Source: Dokdonella_A sp040005635
GTDB lineage: Bacteria > Pseudomonadota > Gammaproteobacteria > Xanthomonadales > Rhodanobacteraceae
DNA length: 50,572 nt
Reading direction: 5' to 3'
Assembly (NCBI GenBank): GCA_040005635.1
Contig: JBDTYM010000019.1
Location: 1-50,572 of the forward strand
Shown: positions 35,516 through 43,794 of the stretch, in pieces
How positions within the stretch are numbered: the stretch's first letter is position 1
Layout: each line of letters starts with the position of its first letter
Notes under the pieces: model-generated
What the model saw: the letters and a program-made list of their open reading frames with translations, nothing else
What the model was told of the DNA's origin: nothing
The model's database searches: none
Made by a program: the position numbers and the translations under genes

Positions 35516-38500
35516 TCAGGCGGGGCCCGCGTAGAGGCCTGGATTGCGCTCCGGGTAGCTTTCGTAGACGTGCTCGAACAGCGCCGCGCATTTCTGCCGG
35601 TAGAGGTCCGGCGTGTAGGCGCGCGGCAGGCCCAAATCGAGCGTGTCCTCGATGGCCAGCTTCAGCGACGAGCGCGCCGCCGCTTTCTGCCGCCAGTCGA
35701 GTACGAGCAGTGCCTTGAGGCGGACGAGCAGATCGCGCGCGACCCTCTTCACTTCGGCCCGTTCCTCCGCAGCGAGTTCGGGCGCAGGGCGCGTCAGGAT
35801 ATCGAAGACCACCAGTTCCTCCTCGCTCAGGTTCTCGCGCACGTGCCGCTGTTGCTCGTCGCTCAGGCTGCTGGAGAGCTTCAGCAGGTCCTCGAACAGT
35901 TTCTCGATGCTGCGGCTGCCCGCGTTGTAGCTTTCGATCAGCTCGTCGAACTTGTCGGCGAAGTTGGCGCGCGTGCGATTGAGCTGGATCAGCTTGTCGA
36001 GCTGGGCGCGGATCGCGGCCTTCAGCACTTCAAGCTCGGTGTTCTTGTGCCTGGAATTCCTGAAGCGATTGGCCAACGCCTCGAAATTGATTTTTGAGAG
36101 GTCCAGCGCCGGCGGGCCTTCCTCGCGGATTTCGTGGCCGGTGATCGACGCATCCAGCAGCGCATTGATACCGGCCATCACCTGCGAGATATCCGGCGGA
36201 TTCGGGTTGAGCTTGGCGCGGATGGCCGCCGCTAACGCGGCGAGGCCGGCGACGCGATGGGCGAACTCCAGCGCGACCGGATCCGGCTTGACCGCGTGGT
36301 ACAGCGTGCTGACCAGGCGCTCATGCGCGAGGAAATCGCGCCGTAGCGTGTCCGGCGAAATCAGCGCGTTGATGGCGTCTTCCATCTGCTGCAAGCGCTC
36401 GAGGGTGCCCACGCTGAGTGCCTCGATTTCAGCGAGCAAGACGCCATGCAGGGCGCAGAAGGCGCTGGCGTCGCCGACGGCCTGACGCAATGCCAGCACC
36501 AGTTGCTGCTTGTCCTTGACCGGGTTCTTGCCGTCCTTGCCTGCGCCGTAGATGGCCAGCGCCTTTTCCAGCGAGGCGAACACGTTGGCGTAGTCGACGA
36601 TCACGCCGCTGTGCTTGCCGGGAAACACGCGATTGGCGCGCGCGATGGTTTGCATCAGCGTGTGATTGCGCATCGGCTTGTCCAGATACACCGTCGAACA
36701 GCTCGGCGCATCGAAACCGGTCAGCCACATGGCGCAGACGAAGACGATGCGCAACGGATCGTCCACGTCCTTGAATCGGTCGTCGAGCCCAGGCAGCGAC
36801 TCGTTCATGCGCCTGCGATGCGGCTCGATGTCCAGCTTCAGCGCCCGCATCTGCGCGATTTCGTTCTGCCCGGGCGAGACGATCACCGCCATGTCGGTTG
36901 AGTTCAGCACCTCCAGCTGCGCCTTCAGCACGGCCTTGCGCACATCGCGTCGCGCCAGCTCGGCCGTCACTTCGCCGCCGCGCGGCTGGTAGGCCAGCTC
37001 ACCGAGTTCGGTCTGCACGCGTTCGGTTTCCGCTGCCCAATGCGCCCTCACCTTGTCGTGCATCTTCAGCGCCGTGGCTTTATCGATCGACACCACCATC
37101 GCCTTGCCGACCCGCTCGCCCAAGGCACCGCGCCCAAGGAAATGCCGCACGATGTCCCGCGCCACCGTGTCGAGGCGGTCGTCGCGCGTGATCAGGTGGT
37201 ACTGCCGCCCGAGTTCGCGTTCCAGTTTCGTTTCCTGCCCGGGGTCGAGCTCGGCGTCTTCGATCAGCGCGTAGATGTCGTCGTTGAGGTCCGGGTTGAC
37301 CAGCTGCAACTCGGGTGTGCGGTTCTCGTAGAACAACGGCACCGTTGCGCCGTCCTCGACCGACTGCTGGAAGTCGTAGATCGACACATAATCGCCGAAC
37401 ACCTCGCGCGTGCGCTCCTCGCCGGCAATCAGAGGCGTGCCGGTGAAGGCGAGGAACATCGCCTTCGGCAGCGCGGCGCGCATGTTCAGCGCCAGCGTGT
37501 CGTACTGGCTGCGGTGCGCCTCGTCGGTCAGCACGATCACGTCGGAACGGTCGCACAGCACGTCGGGCGTCTGGAACTTGTGCACCAGGGTGAACACGTA
37601 GCGATGATTGCCGCGCAGCAGCGCGCGCAGATCCGCTCCGCTGCTGGCGTGGCACGTTTTGCTTTCGGCTTCGCTCACGGCGCCGGCGTTCTTGAACGTG
37701 GTTGCGATCTGGTCGTCCAGCTCCACACGGTCGGTCACGACCACGAACGTCCAGTTGCCGACGAGCTTGCGCAGCACCTTCTGCGCGAAGAACACCATCG
37801 AGAAACTCTTGCCGCTGCCCTGCGTCTGCCAGAACACGCCGCCGCGGCCGTGGCCGAGCGCGCGTGCCTCCTGCATCGAAGCGATCGCGTTGTTGACGCC
37901 GAGGTACTGGTGGTTCTGGCCGAGGATCTTGACCAGCCCGGCCTTGTGTTCGGAAAACAGCGTGAAGTTCTCCACCAGATCGAGCAGGCGAGCCGGATCG
38001 CAGGTGCCGCGCAGCATCACTTCGAGCGACACGCGGCGCGGTTCGTCCTCGCGTTCGATGCGCTTCCACTCGAAAAAGCGCTCCCAGTCGGCGGTGAGCG
38101 AGCCGACGCGGCTGTCGCTGCCATTGCTGGCGATCAGCAAGGCATTGCTCCAGAACAACGCGGGAATCTGCTGTTTGTAGTGGGTCAGGTTTTCGTCGAA
38201 CGCGGCGCGTGCCGGCACGCCGGGCTTCTTCAATTCGATCACGACCCACGGCAGGCCGTTGACGAAACCGACCAGGTCCGGGCGGCAGGTGTACAGCGCG
38301 CCGATCACGCTGAACTGGCTGACCAGCAGAAAGTCGTTGTTGCGCGGCGTTTCCCAATCGACCACGCGCAGCCGCTCGATCTTCTGCCCGCCGTGCGCGT
38401 GATCGGGTACGGACACGCTGACGCCGTCCTTGAGCAGCGAGTAGACCTCGCGGTTGGCGGCCTCCGGCGTCATCGCCGCGCGGTCGCGCGTCAGTTCGTC

Positions 38501-38725
38501 GATGGCGGTGTCGATCGCTTCCGGCGGCAGGGTCGGATTGAATCGGGTCAACGTAGCGCGCAAGCGCTCGATCAGCACCACCTCGCTGCGCGTTTCGCGA
38601 CCCAGCGTGCCACCCGCGCCAAAGGTTTCATCCTGCGCCGACAGCGTTTGCCAGCCCAGCGCGGCGAACAGCCCGATGGCGGGCTGCTCGACCAGTTGCT
38701 CTTCGCTGTAAGCGTGCGGGCTCAT
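35516..38725 (-). CDS. hsdR: Type I restriction enzyme, restriction and translocation subunit
   Basis: 1069 residues from ATG 38725, in an ATGA overlap with the nucleotidyltransferase gene. A long in-frame extension to 38902 is non-coding. The PD-(D/E)xK nuclease is visible as D150 and VIELKK (E164, K166). The SF2 motor has Walker A TQGSGKS (301-307) and DEAH (401-404), then TGTPL and later helicase motifs (FDAPSCSTVYLDKP, QTIARANR), and a helical C-terminal domain that docks to HsdM/HsdS. It cleaves unmethylated DNA after translocation. It is separated from hsdM-hsdS by five small genes and seems to be expressed from the winged-helix/nucleotidyltransferase unit. Confidence 0.95.
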   Translation of the reverse strand: MSPHAYSEEQLVEQPAIGLFAALGWQTLSAQDETFGAGGTLGRETRSEVVLIERLRATLTRFNPTLPPEAIDTAIDELTRDRAAMTPEAANREVYSLLKDGVSVSVPDHAHGGQKIERLRVVDWETPRNNDFLLVSQFSVIGALYTCRPDLVGFVNGLPWVVIELKKPGVPARAAFDENLTHYKQQIPALFWSNALLIASNGSDSRVGSLTADWERFFEWKRIEREDEPRRVSLEVMLRGTCDPARLLDLVENFTLFSEHKAGLVKILGQNHQYLGVNNAIASMQEARALGHGRGGVFWQTQGSGKSFSMVFFAQKVLRKLVGNWTFVVVTDRVELDDQIATTFKNAGAVSEAESKTCHASSGADLRALLRGNHRYVFTLVHKFQTPDVLCDRSDVIVLTDEAHRSQYDTLALNMRAALPKAMFLAFTGTPLIAGEERTREVFGDYVSIYDFQQSVEDGATVPLFYENRTPELQLVNPDLNDDIYALIEDAELDPGQETKLERELGRQYHLITRDDRLDTVARDIVRHFLGRGALGERVGKAMVVSIDKATALKMHDKVRAHWAAETERVQTELGELAYQPRGGEVTAELARRDVRKAVLKAQLEVLNSTDMAVIVSPGQNEIAQMRALKLDIEPHRRRMNESLPGLDDRFKDVDDPLRIVFVCAMWLTGFDAPSCSTVYLDKPMRNHTLMQTIARANRVFPGKHSGVIVDYANVFASLEKALAIYGAGKDGKNPVKDKQQLVLALRQAVGDASAFCALHGVLLAEIEALSVGTLERLQQMEDAINALISPDTLRRDFLAHERLVSTLYHAVKPDPVALEFAHRVAGLAALAAAIRAKLNPNPPDISQVMAGINALLDASITGHEIREEGPPALDLSKINFEALANRFRNSRHKNTELEVLKAAIRAQLDKLIQLNRTRANFADKFDELIESYNAGSRSIEKLFEDLLKLSSSLSDEQQRHVRENLSEEELVVFDILTRPAPELAAEERAEVKRVARDLLVRLKALLVLDWRQKAAARSSLKLAIEDTLDLGLPRAYTPDLYRQKCAALFEHVYESYPERNPGLYAGPA

Positions 38726-39444
38726 GCGGCATTCAAACCGGCCATCAGGCGCAACTTCCCGATCAGTTCGGGCAGACGTTGCTGGCTCGCGGCATCTCCC
38801 GGCAAATGCCCCGGCAACGCCTCGACAAAGGCCGGCTTGTCCAGCAATGCCGCAAAGCGTTCCGCGAGGTAGGCCTGCAACTCGGGCGGGCTCGTCCGGC
38901 ATTCGTCAAGTAGTGCGGCACGCCCATCGACGATGGCCAACAGATCCTCCAGATCATGGCTGGACAGAAAATCGCCGTTGCCTCGTCCAGAGAAGGCTTC
39001 CAGCTTGGTCGCCACGAACACCGGCGCGGCGATCAGCCGAACGTCGAGGCCGCTCGGAAGCCGAATGTGCTGCGATGTTTCCAGTGCCAGCGGATACCAG
39101 CGGTTCGAGAAGCCGAGTATCTCATTGAGCGTGGGCATCACATCCACCGCGACCGCCGCTCGGCCTTCGCCGATGCACCAGCGACAGATCGGCGCATCAA
39201 CGGCCACGTCCTGGACGAAGCCGCGCGCCCGAAGCGCCTCTTCGACCCGGTAATAGTCGCTGCGCGACACGGCCTTGCAGATCAGGTCCACATCGTCCGT
39301 GGGCCGGATCGCCGGCGTGGCCGGATCGGTGATCAACAGCCCGGCCACCGAACCACCGACGAATACCAGTTCCGCGCGCAGGCGTTCTCCCAGCCGATCG
39401 GCCACGACGTCGAGCAGCGCGATGTTGGGATCATTCGGATTCAC
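38722..39444 (-). CDS. AbiEii-like nucleotidyltransferase
   Basis: 240 residues. FVGGSVAGLLITD followed by RPTDDVDLIC is the GG(S)-x-DxD signature of the nucleotidyltransferase fold seen in AbiEii/MenA-like proteins. VAVDVMP supplies a likely third acidic residue, and PVFVATKLEAFSGRG and SHDLEDLLAIVDGR are also typical of this group. Such enzymes are toxins of type IV systems or abortive-infection factors, some modifying tRNA ends. The start ATG 39444 overlaps the winged-helix stop, and its own stop overlaps the hsdR ATG, so the three are translationally coupled. Whether it is toxic here is inference. Confidence 0.82.
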   Translation of the reverse strand: MNPNDPNIALLDVVADRLGERLRAELVFVGGSVAGLLITDPATPAIRPTDDVDLICKAVSRSDYYRVEEALRARGFVQDVAVDAPICRWCIGEGRAAVAVDVMPTLNEILGFSNRWYPLALETSQHIRLPSGLDVRLIAAPVFVATKLEAFSGRGNGDFLSSHDLEDLLAIVDGRAALLDECRTSPPELQAYLAERFAALLDKPAFVEALPGHLPGDAASQQRLPELIGKLRLMAGLNAA

Positions 39445-39986
39445 GACTGCAAGCGCTGCTCCAGAAATTTGCCCGCCAGCGCACGCTCGCGCGCATTGCC
39501 GTCGCGCACCGCATCGAACAAGGCCAGCAGCTCGTACAGCGCCGGATTACGGAGGGCGGCTTCCGGCACAGTCGGATACAGCGGATACAGCGCCATGCCG
39601 CGCACCGTGCCGTTCTTGCTCGGCCACACCGGCAGCGGATCGCTGCCCGGACGGATCGAGTCTTTCAACGGTGCCGCGGCGTAGCCGGTCGGCACGCCGC
39701 GCGTCAGGCTGCCGCGCGTGGCGGGAAAACAATAGCGTGCGCCGTGCTGGAGGAAAGGGCGCAATGCGGAACGAAGCACCGTCGCTTTGCCGCCGGAATC
39801 CTTTTGCGCGAGTTGGGCGGACACCGCACGTTCGACCGCGGCGTGCACTTCCGAAGCAGTCATTCCCAGCTCCGAGCCGAGCGCCGCATAGCTCGGCGCC
39901 GGGCCGTGTTCCAGCGCGAGGCGCAGCAGCACCACCAGATCCTGTGGACGCAAGACGATTTGCGGATTGGACTTGGATCGGGCCAT
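39441..39986 (-). CDS. Winged-helix DNA-binding protein, partner of the nucleotidyltransferase
   Basis: 181 residues from ATG 39986. Residues ~12-65 (LRPQDLVVLLRLALEHGPAPSYAALGSELGMTASEVHAAVERAV...) form a MarR-like winged helix-turn-helix. The rest is a variable domain with Pro-rich segments (GSDPLPVWPSKNGTVRG, YPLYPTVPEA) and no known catalytic motif. A perfect 26-bp palindrome starts 10 bases upstream of the ATG and overlaps a likely promoter, so autoregulation is probable. In AbiE-type pairs the DNA-binding partner is the antitoxin and repressor; I infer a similar job. It overlaps the next gene by ATGA. No ribosome site is evident. Confidence 0.78.
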   Translation of the reverse strand: MARSKSNPQIVLRPQDLVVLLRLALEHGPAPSYAALGSELGMTASEVHAAVERAVSAQLAQKDSGGKATVLRSALRPFLQHGARYCFPATRGSLTRGVPTGYAAAPLKDSIRPGSDPLPVWPSKNGTVRGMALYPLYPTVPEAALRNPALYELLALFDAVRDGNARERALAGKFLEQRLQS

Positions 39987-39996
39987 GGGGAGCGGT

Positions 39997-40022
39997 CATT
40001 CGCTATTCGCGAATAGCGAATG
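39997..40022. promoter_or_regulatory. Perfect 26-bp palindromic operator
   Basis: The arms are CATTCGCTATTCG and its exact complement CGAATAGCGAATG, with no spacer; the centre lies between 40009 and 40010. It is AT-rich against a GC-rich background and sits 10 bases before the winged-helix start. It is long enough for a dimeric winged-helix repressor. Confidence 0.8.
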
Positions 40023-40047
40023 TACGCCGGGCGGCTCGCATCGGCAA
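40019..40047 (-). promoter_or_regulatory. Sigma-70-type promoter for winged-helix/nucleotidyltransferase/hsdR
   Basis: On the minus strand TTGCCG (40047-40042) and TACATT (40024-40019) are separated by exactly 17 bases. Each matches four of six consensus bases. The -10 overlaps the edge of the 26-bp palindrome, the expected layout for repression. Confidence 0.5.
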
Positions 40048-40068
40048 GGGCCGAACCCAGCCAGCGGA

Positions 40069-40314
40069 TCAGACGCCGTGCTGCCTGCGTTTGCGCCGCG
40101 CGAACGCGGCAAAGTCGAAGCGCAGCGGCTCGCCGCTGCGTTCTCCTGCGATCAACGCCTTACGCAGGGCCGCGACATACTCGTCACTTGCCTCTTCCCG
40201 ACGCGCGCCGTTGTCGATCGATCCCGTGTCGTTGGTCAACCGTCCTGCCTGCTGCTGCGCGGTGACCGAGAGGTCCTGCTGATGGGTCACGGTGATGATC
40301 TTGCGGACAGACAC
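40069..40314 (-). CDS. ParD-like antitoxin without an adjacent ParE
   Basis: 81 residues from GTG 40314, with GGGAG upstream; the longer frame to 40734 overlaps higA and higB and is rejected. KIITVTHQQDLSVTAQQQAG fits the ParD/CopG-type N-terminal strand and first helix, and AALRKALIAGERSGEP-(L)RFDFAAFARRKRRQHG is the typical ParD C-terminus that wraps the ParE toxin. The central helix region (TNDTGSIDNGARREEA) is less conserved than usual (TNDSEYIRDLIRR type). No ParE gene follows: the next 80 bases contain the palindromic operator. It is probably an orphan or decaying antitoxin, or an anti-addiction factor. Confidence 0.65.
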   Translation of the reverse strand: MSVRKIITVTHQQDLSVTAQQQAGRLTNDTGSIDNGARREEASDEYVAALRKALIAGERSGEPLRFDFAAFARRKRRQHGV

Positions 40315-40349
40315 CTTGCCACTCCCGATTGCGGAACGTCGGCACGCCC

Positions 40350-40655
40350 TCAAGCGGCCGCTTCGATCGGCCAAGGCTTGATGGCCTTGAGTTCGCCGGC
40401 CAGCGCGTCCTTCGCCACTTCCGTGTCGTAGCGTGCCTGGCCGCGCAGCCAGTAGCCGTCGGATAGCCCGAAAAAGCGACACAGGCGCAGGTCGGTATCG
40501 GCCGTGATACCGCGGCGACCTGCAACGATCTCCCCGATTCGCTGCGCCGGCACACCGATCTCCTTGGCCAGCCGATAGTTGCTGATACCGAGCGGCGCGA
40601 GGAATTCCTCGGCCAGAATCTCGCCGGGATGGACAGGCTTGAGTTTCTTGCTCAT
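40350..40655 (-). CDS. higA: HigA-type antitoxin (XRE family)
   Basis: 101 residues from ATG 40655, with GGAGG seven bases upstream, inside the end of the toxin gene region. KPVHPGEILAEEFLAPLGIS is the classical HigA/VapI start. A helix-turn-helix follows (NYRLAKEIGVPAQRIGEIVAGRRGITADT), then a short tail. It neutralises HigB and represses the operon. It is 12 bases downstream of the toxin gene, in toxin-first order as usual for higBA. Confidence 0.9.
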   Translation of the reverse strand: MSKKLKPVHPGEILAEEFLAPLGISNYRLAKEIGVPAQRIGEIVAGRRGITADTDLRLCRFFGLSDGYWLRGQARYDTEVAKDALAGELKAIKPWPIEAAA

Positions 40656-40667
40656 GGTGATCCTCCG

Positions 40668-40949
40668 TCAGTGATAGTCGACGATCTCGACACGTTCCGG
40701 CCCGGGCGCCGTCCACACAAAGCACACGCGCCACTGGTCGTTGATGCGGATACTGTGCTGGCCTTTTCGACCGCCTTTGAGCGCCTCCAACCGATTGCCC
40801 GGTGGAATGCGCAAGTCATCGAGGCGGCCCGCGATGTCCAGTTGTTCCAGCTTGCGCCGGGGGACCGCCTCGATGGGGATGAAGCGCGGTACGCGCCGTC
40901 GCTCGAACAGGGCCTTGGTGTCGTCGCACTTGAACGAGCGGATCGGCAT
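40668..40949 (-). CDS. higB: HigB-type mRNA-cleaving toxin (RelE superfamily)
   Basis: 93 residues from ATG 40949. MPIRSFKCDDTKALFERR at the N-terminus, LEQLDIAGRLDDLRIPPGNRLEALKG in the middle and QHSIRINDQWRVCFVWTAPGPERVEIVDYH at the end are the full HigB/RelE-like pattern, with the C-terminal His at its usual place. HigB cleaves mRNA on the ribosome. Repeated TAACG half-sites lie just upstream (40959-40980). The pair probably makes loss of the restriction island costly. Confidence 0.9.
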   Translation of the reverse strand: MPIRSFKCDDTKALFERRRVPRFIPIEAVPRRKLEQLDIAGRLDDLRIPPGNRLEALKGGRKGQHSIRINDQWRVCFVWTAPGPERVEIVDYH

Positions 40950-40958
40950 GTCGGAACA

Positions 40959-40980
40959 GTAACGTTACGCGTTAATAACG
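40959..40980. promoter_or_regulatory. TAACG inverted repeats upstream of higBA
   Basis: GTAACGTTAC (40959-40968) is a perfect palindrome and CGTTA-A-TAACG (40970-40980) a second inverted repeat with the same half-site. They lie in the AT-rich gap between the hsdS stop and the higB start, where HigA autorepression would be expected. A weak TTGGCG / TACTGT pair 17 bases apart on the minus strand overlaps them. Confidence 0.5.
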
Positions 40981-40990
40981 CCAAGCGTGA

Positions 40991-42123
<1,133 letters not shown>

Positions 42124-42127
<4 letters not shown>

Positions 42128-43743
42128 CCTCCCAAAACCTCAACCGCGTTCGCAGCAATCGTCCGCTCCAACTCCCGCGCCTGCGCATTCAATGATTCGA
42201 GTTCCTCGTTCAGTGCCGCAAACTGCGCCTTGAAATCTTCATCACTCACATCCTCCCCCGGCGCAACGCCGACGTAACGGCCGGGGTTGAGCGACCAGCC
42301 CTGCGCTTCGATCTCGGCGAGCGTCGCGGCCTTGCACAAGCCAGGCACGTCGGCATAAGCGGGCTTCTTGCCGAAGATGTCCTTGATCTTCGCCAGCGTC
42401 CCGTCGGCGCCGACGGTGGTGTCCAGCGCTTCGCCGCGATACAGCCGCACCAGGTTCGCGATGAAGCCGATCTGCGCCGGCGTCCATTCCCGATGCGCGC
42501 GATCCACCTGCCGGTAGATGTGGCGGGCGTCGATGAAGAGCACCGTGTCGGCGCGCTTCGACTTCGCCTTGCCCTTGTCGAGGAACCACAGCGTGCACGG
42601 CAACGTGACCGTGTAGAACAGGTTCGGCCCGACCGCGACCATCACGTCGACCGCGCGTGCTTCGATCAGCTTCTGGCGGATGTCCTGCTCCGAGCCACGT
42701 GCGTCGGAGGCTGAGTTGGCCATCACGAAGCCGGCGCGGCCCTTCGCGTTCAACGACGAATAAAACAACTGGATCCACAGGTAATTCGCGTTGTCGGTGC
42801 GCGGCAGGCCGAACGGGAAGCGGCGACCGGGGCCGACCATGTCCTTCAGCCGTTCCTTGTCGACCGCGTTGACATTGAACGGCGGATTGGCGAGCACGAA
42901 GTCGAACTGGCCGGTCGCCGCGTGCGGGTCGTCGTAATAGCTGTTGATGTTGCCGCCGTGGCGGATGTCGCCTTCCAGCCCATGCACAGCGAGATTCAGG
43001 CGACACAGGCGGCCGGTTTCGTCGGTCTTCTCCACACCGCAGATCGCGAGTTCGGCCGCCGGGTTTTTCTGGTGCTCGGCGACGAAGCGCGCCGACTGCA
43101 CGAACATGCCGCCCGAGCCGCAGGCCGGATCGAGAATGCGGCCGTGGAACGGTTCGATGATTTCGGTGAGCAGCTTGACGATGCTGCTCGGGGTGTAGAA
43201 CTCGCCGCCTTTCTGCCCTTCGGTGCGCGCGAACTCGCCGAGGAAGTATTCGTAGATGCGGCCGAACGCATCGTAGTCGACGGTCGCCGGGATTTCGGAA
43301 ACCTTCTTCAGCAGCTCCTTCAGCAGCGTGCCGGTGAACAGGTTATAGGTCTTCGGCAGCACGCCCTTCAGCGTTTCGTTGTGCTTCTCGATTTCGCGCA
43401 TCGCCTCGTTGACGCGCGCGCCGACACTCGCAGCCTCCGGCAGCATCAGCAGATGGTCGTAGCGCGCGTCCGGCGGCAGGTAGAGCACGCCATCGGCGTG
43501 ATAGGCCGCGGGATCGTCGATGCGGCTGCCGCGGCGGGCGCTGGCGCCGGCCTTTTCCAGCCGCGCGCGTTGTGCGGCAAAGCGGACGTCGGCAAAGCGC
43601 AGGAAGATCAGCCCGAGGATCGGGCCGGAATATTCCTGCGCCTTCAGGCCCGAATTCGCGCGGAACTGGTCGGCGGCGTCCCACAGGCGCTTTTCGAGCG
43701 TGGCCGTGGCGGTGTCTTTTTCAGAGGGTGCGATCCACTGCAA
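42124..43743 (-). CDS. hsdM: Type I restriction enzyme, adenine-N6 methyltransferase subunit
   Basis: 539 residues from TTG 43743 (MQWIAPSEKD...), with GGAG seven bases upstream; I see no better start. An N-terminal HsdM helical domain comes first (LWDAADQFRANSGLKAQEYSGP...GLIFLRFAD). The SAM-binding motif DPACGSGG is at 205-212 and the catalytic NPPF at 286-289, as in gamma-type N6-adenine methyltransferases. It methylates the site defined by HsdS and is part of the R2M2S complex. It begins 51 bases after ligA on the same strand, so the restriction island starts here. Confidence 0.95.
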
Positions 43744-43794
43744 GCGGTGTCTCCGTGTGATGGATGAAAGGAATGCAACGCCAGACTCGGCGCG

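Noticed and set aside
37040..38872. 610-codon open frame on the plus strand
   Set aside because: Antisense to hsdR; no recognisable domain.
40315..40734. Longer protein joining the ParD-like region to a frame through higA and higB
   Set aside because: The upstream part is out of frame with two well-supported toxin-antitoxin genes and lacks any family pattern.
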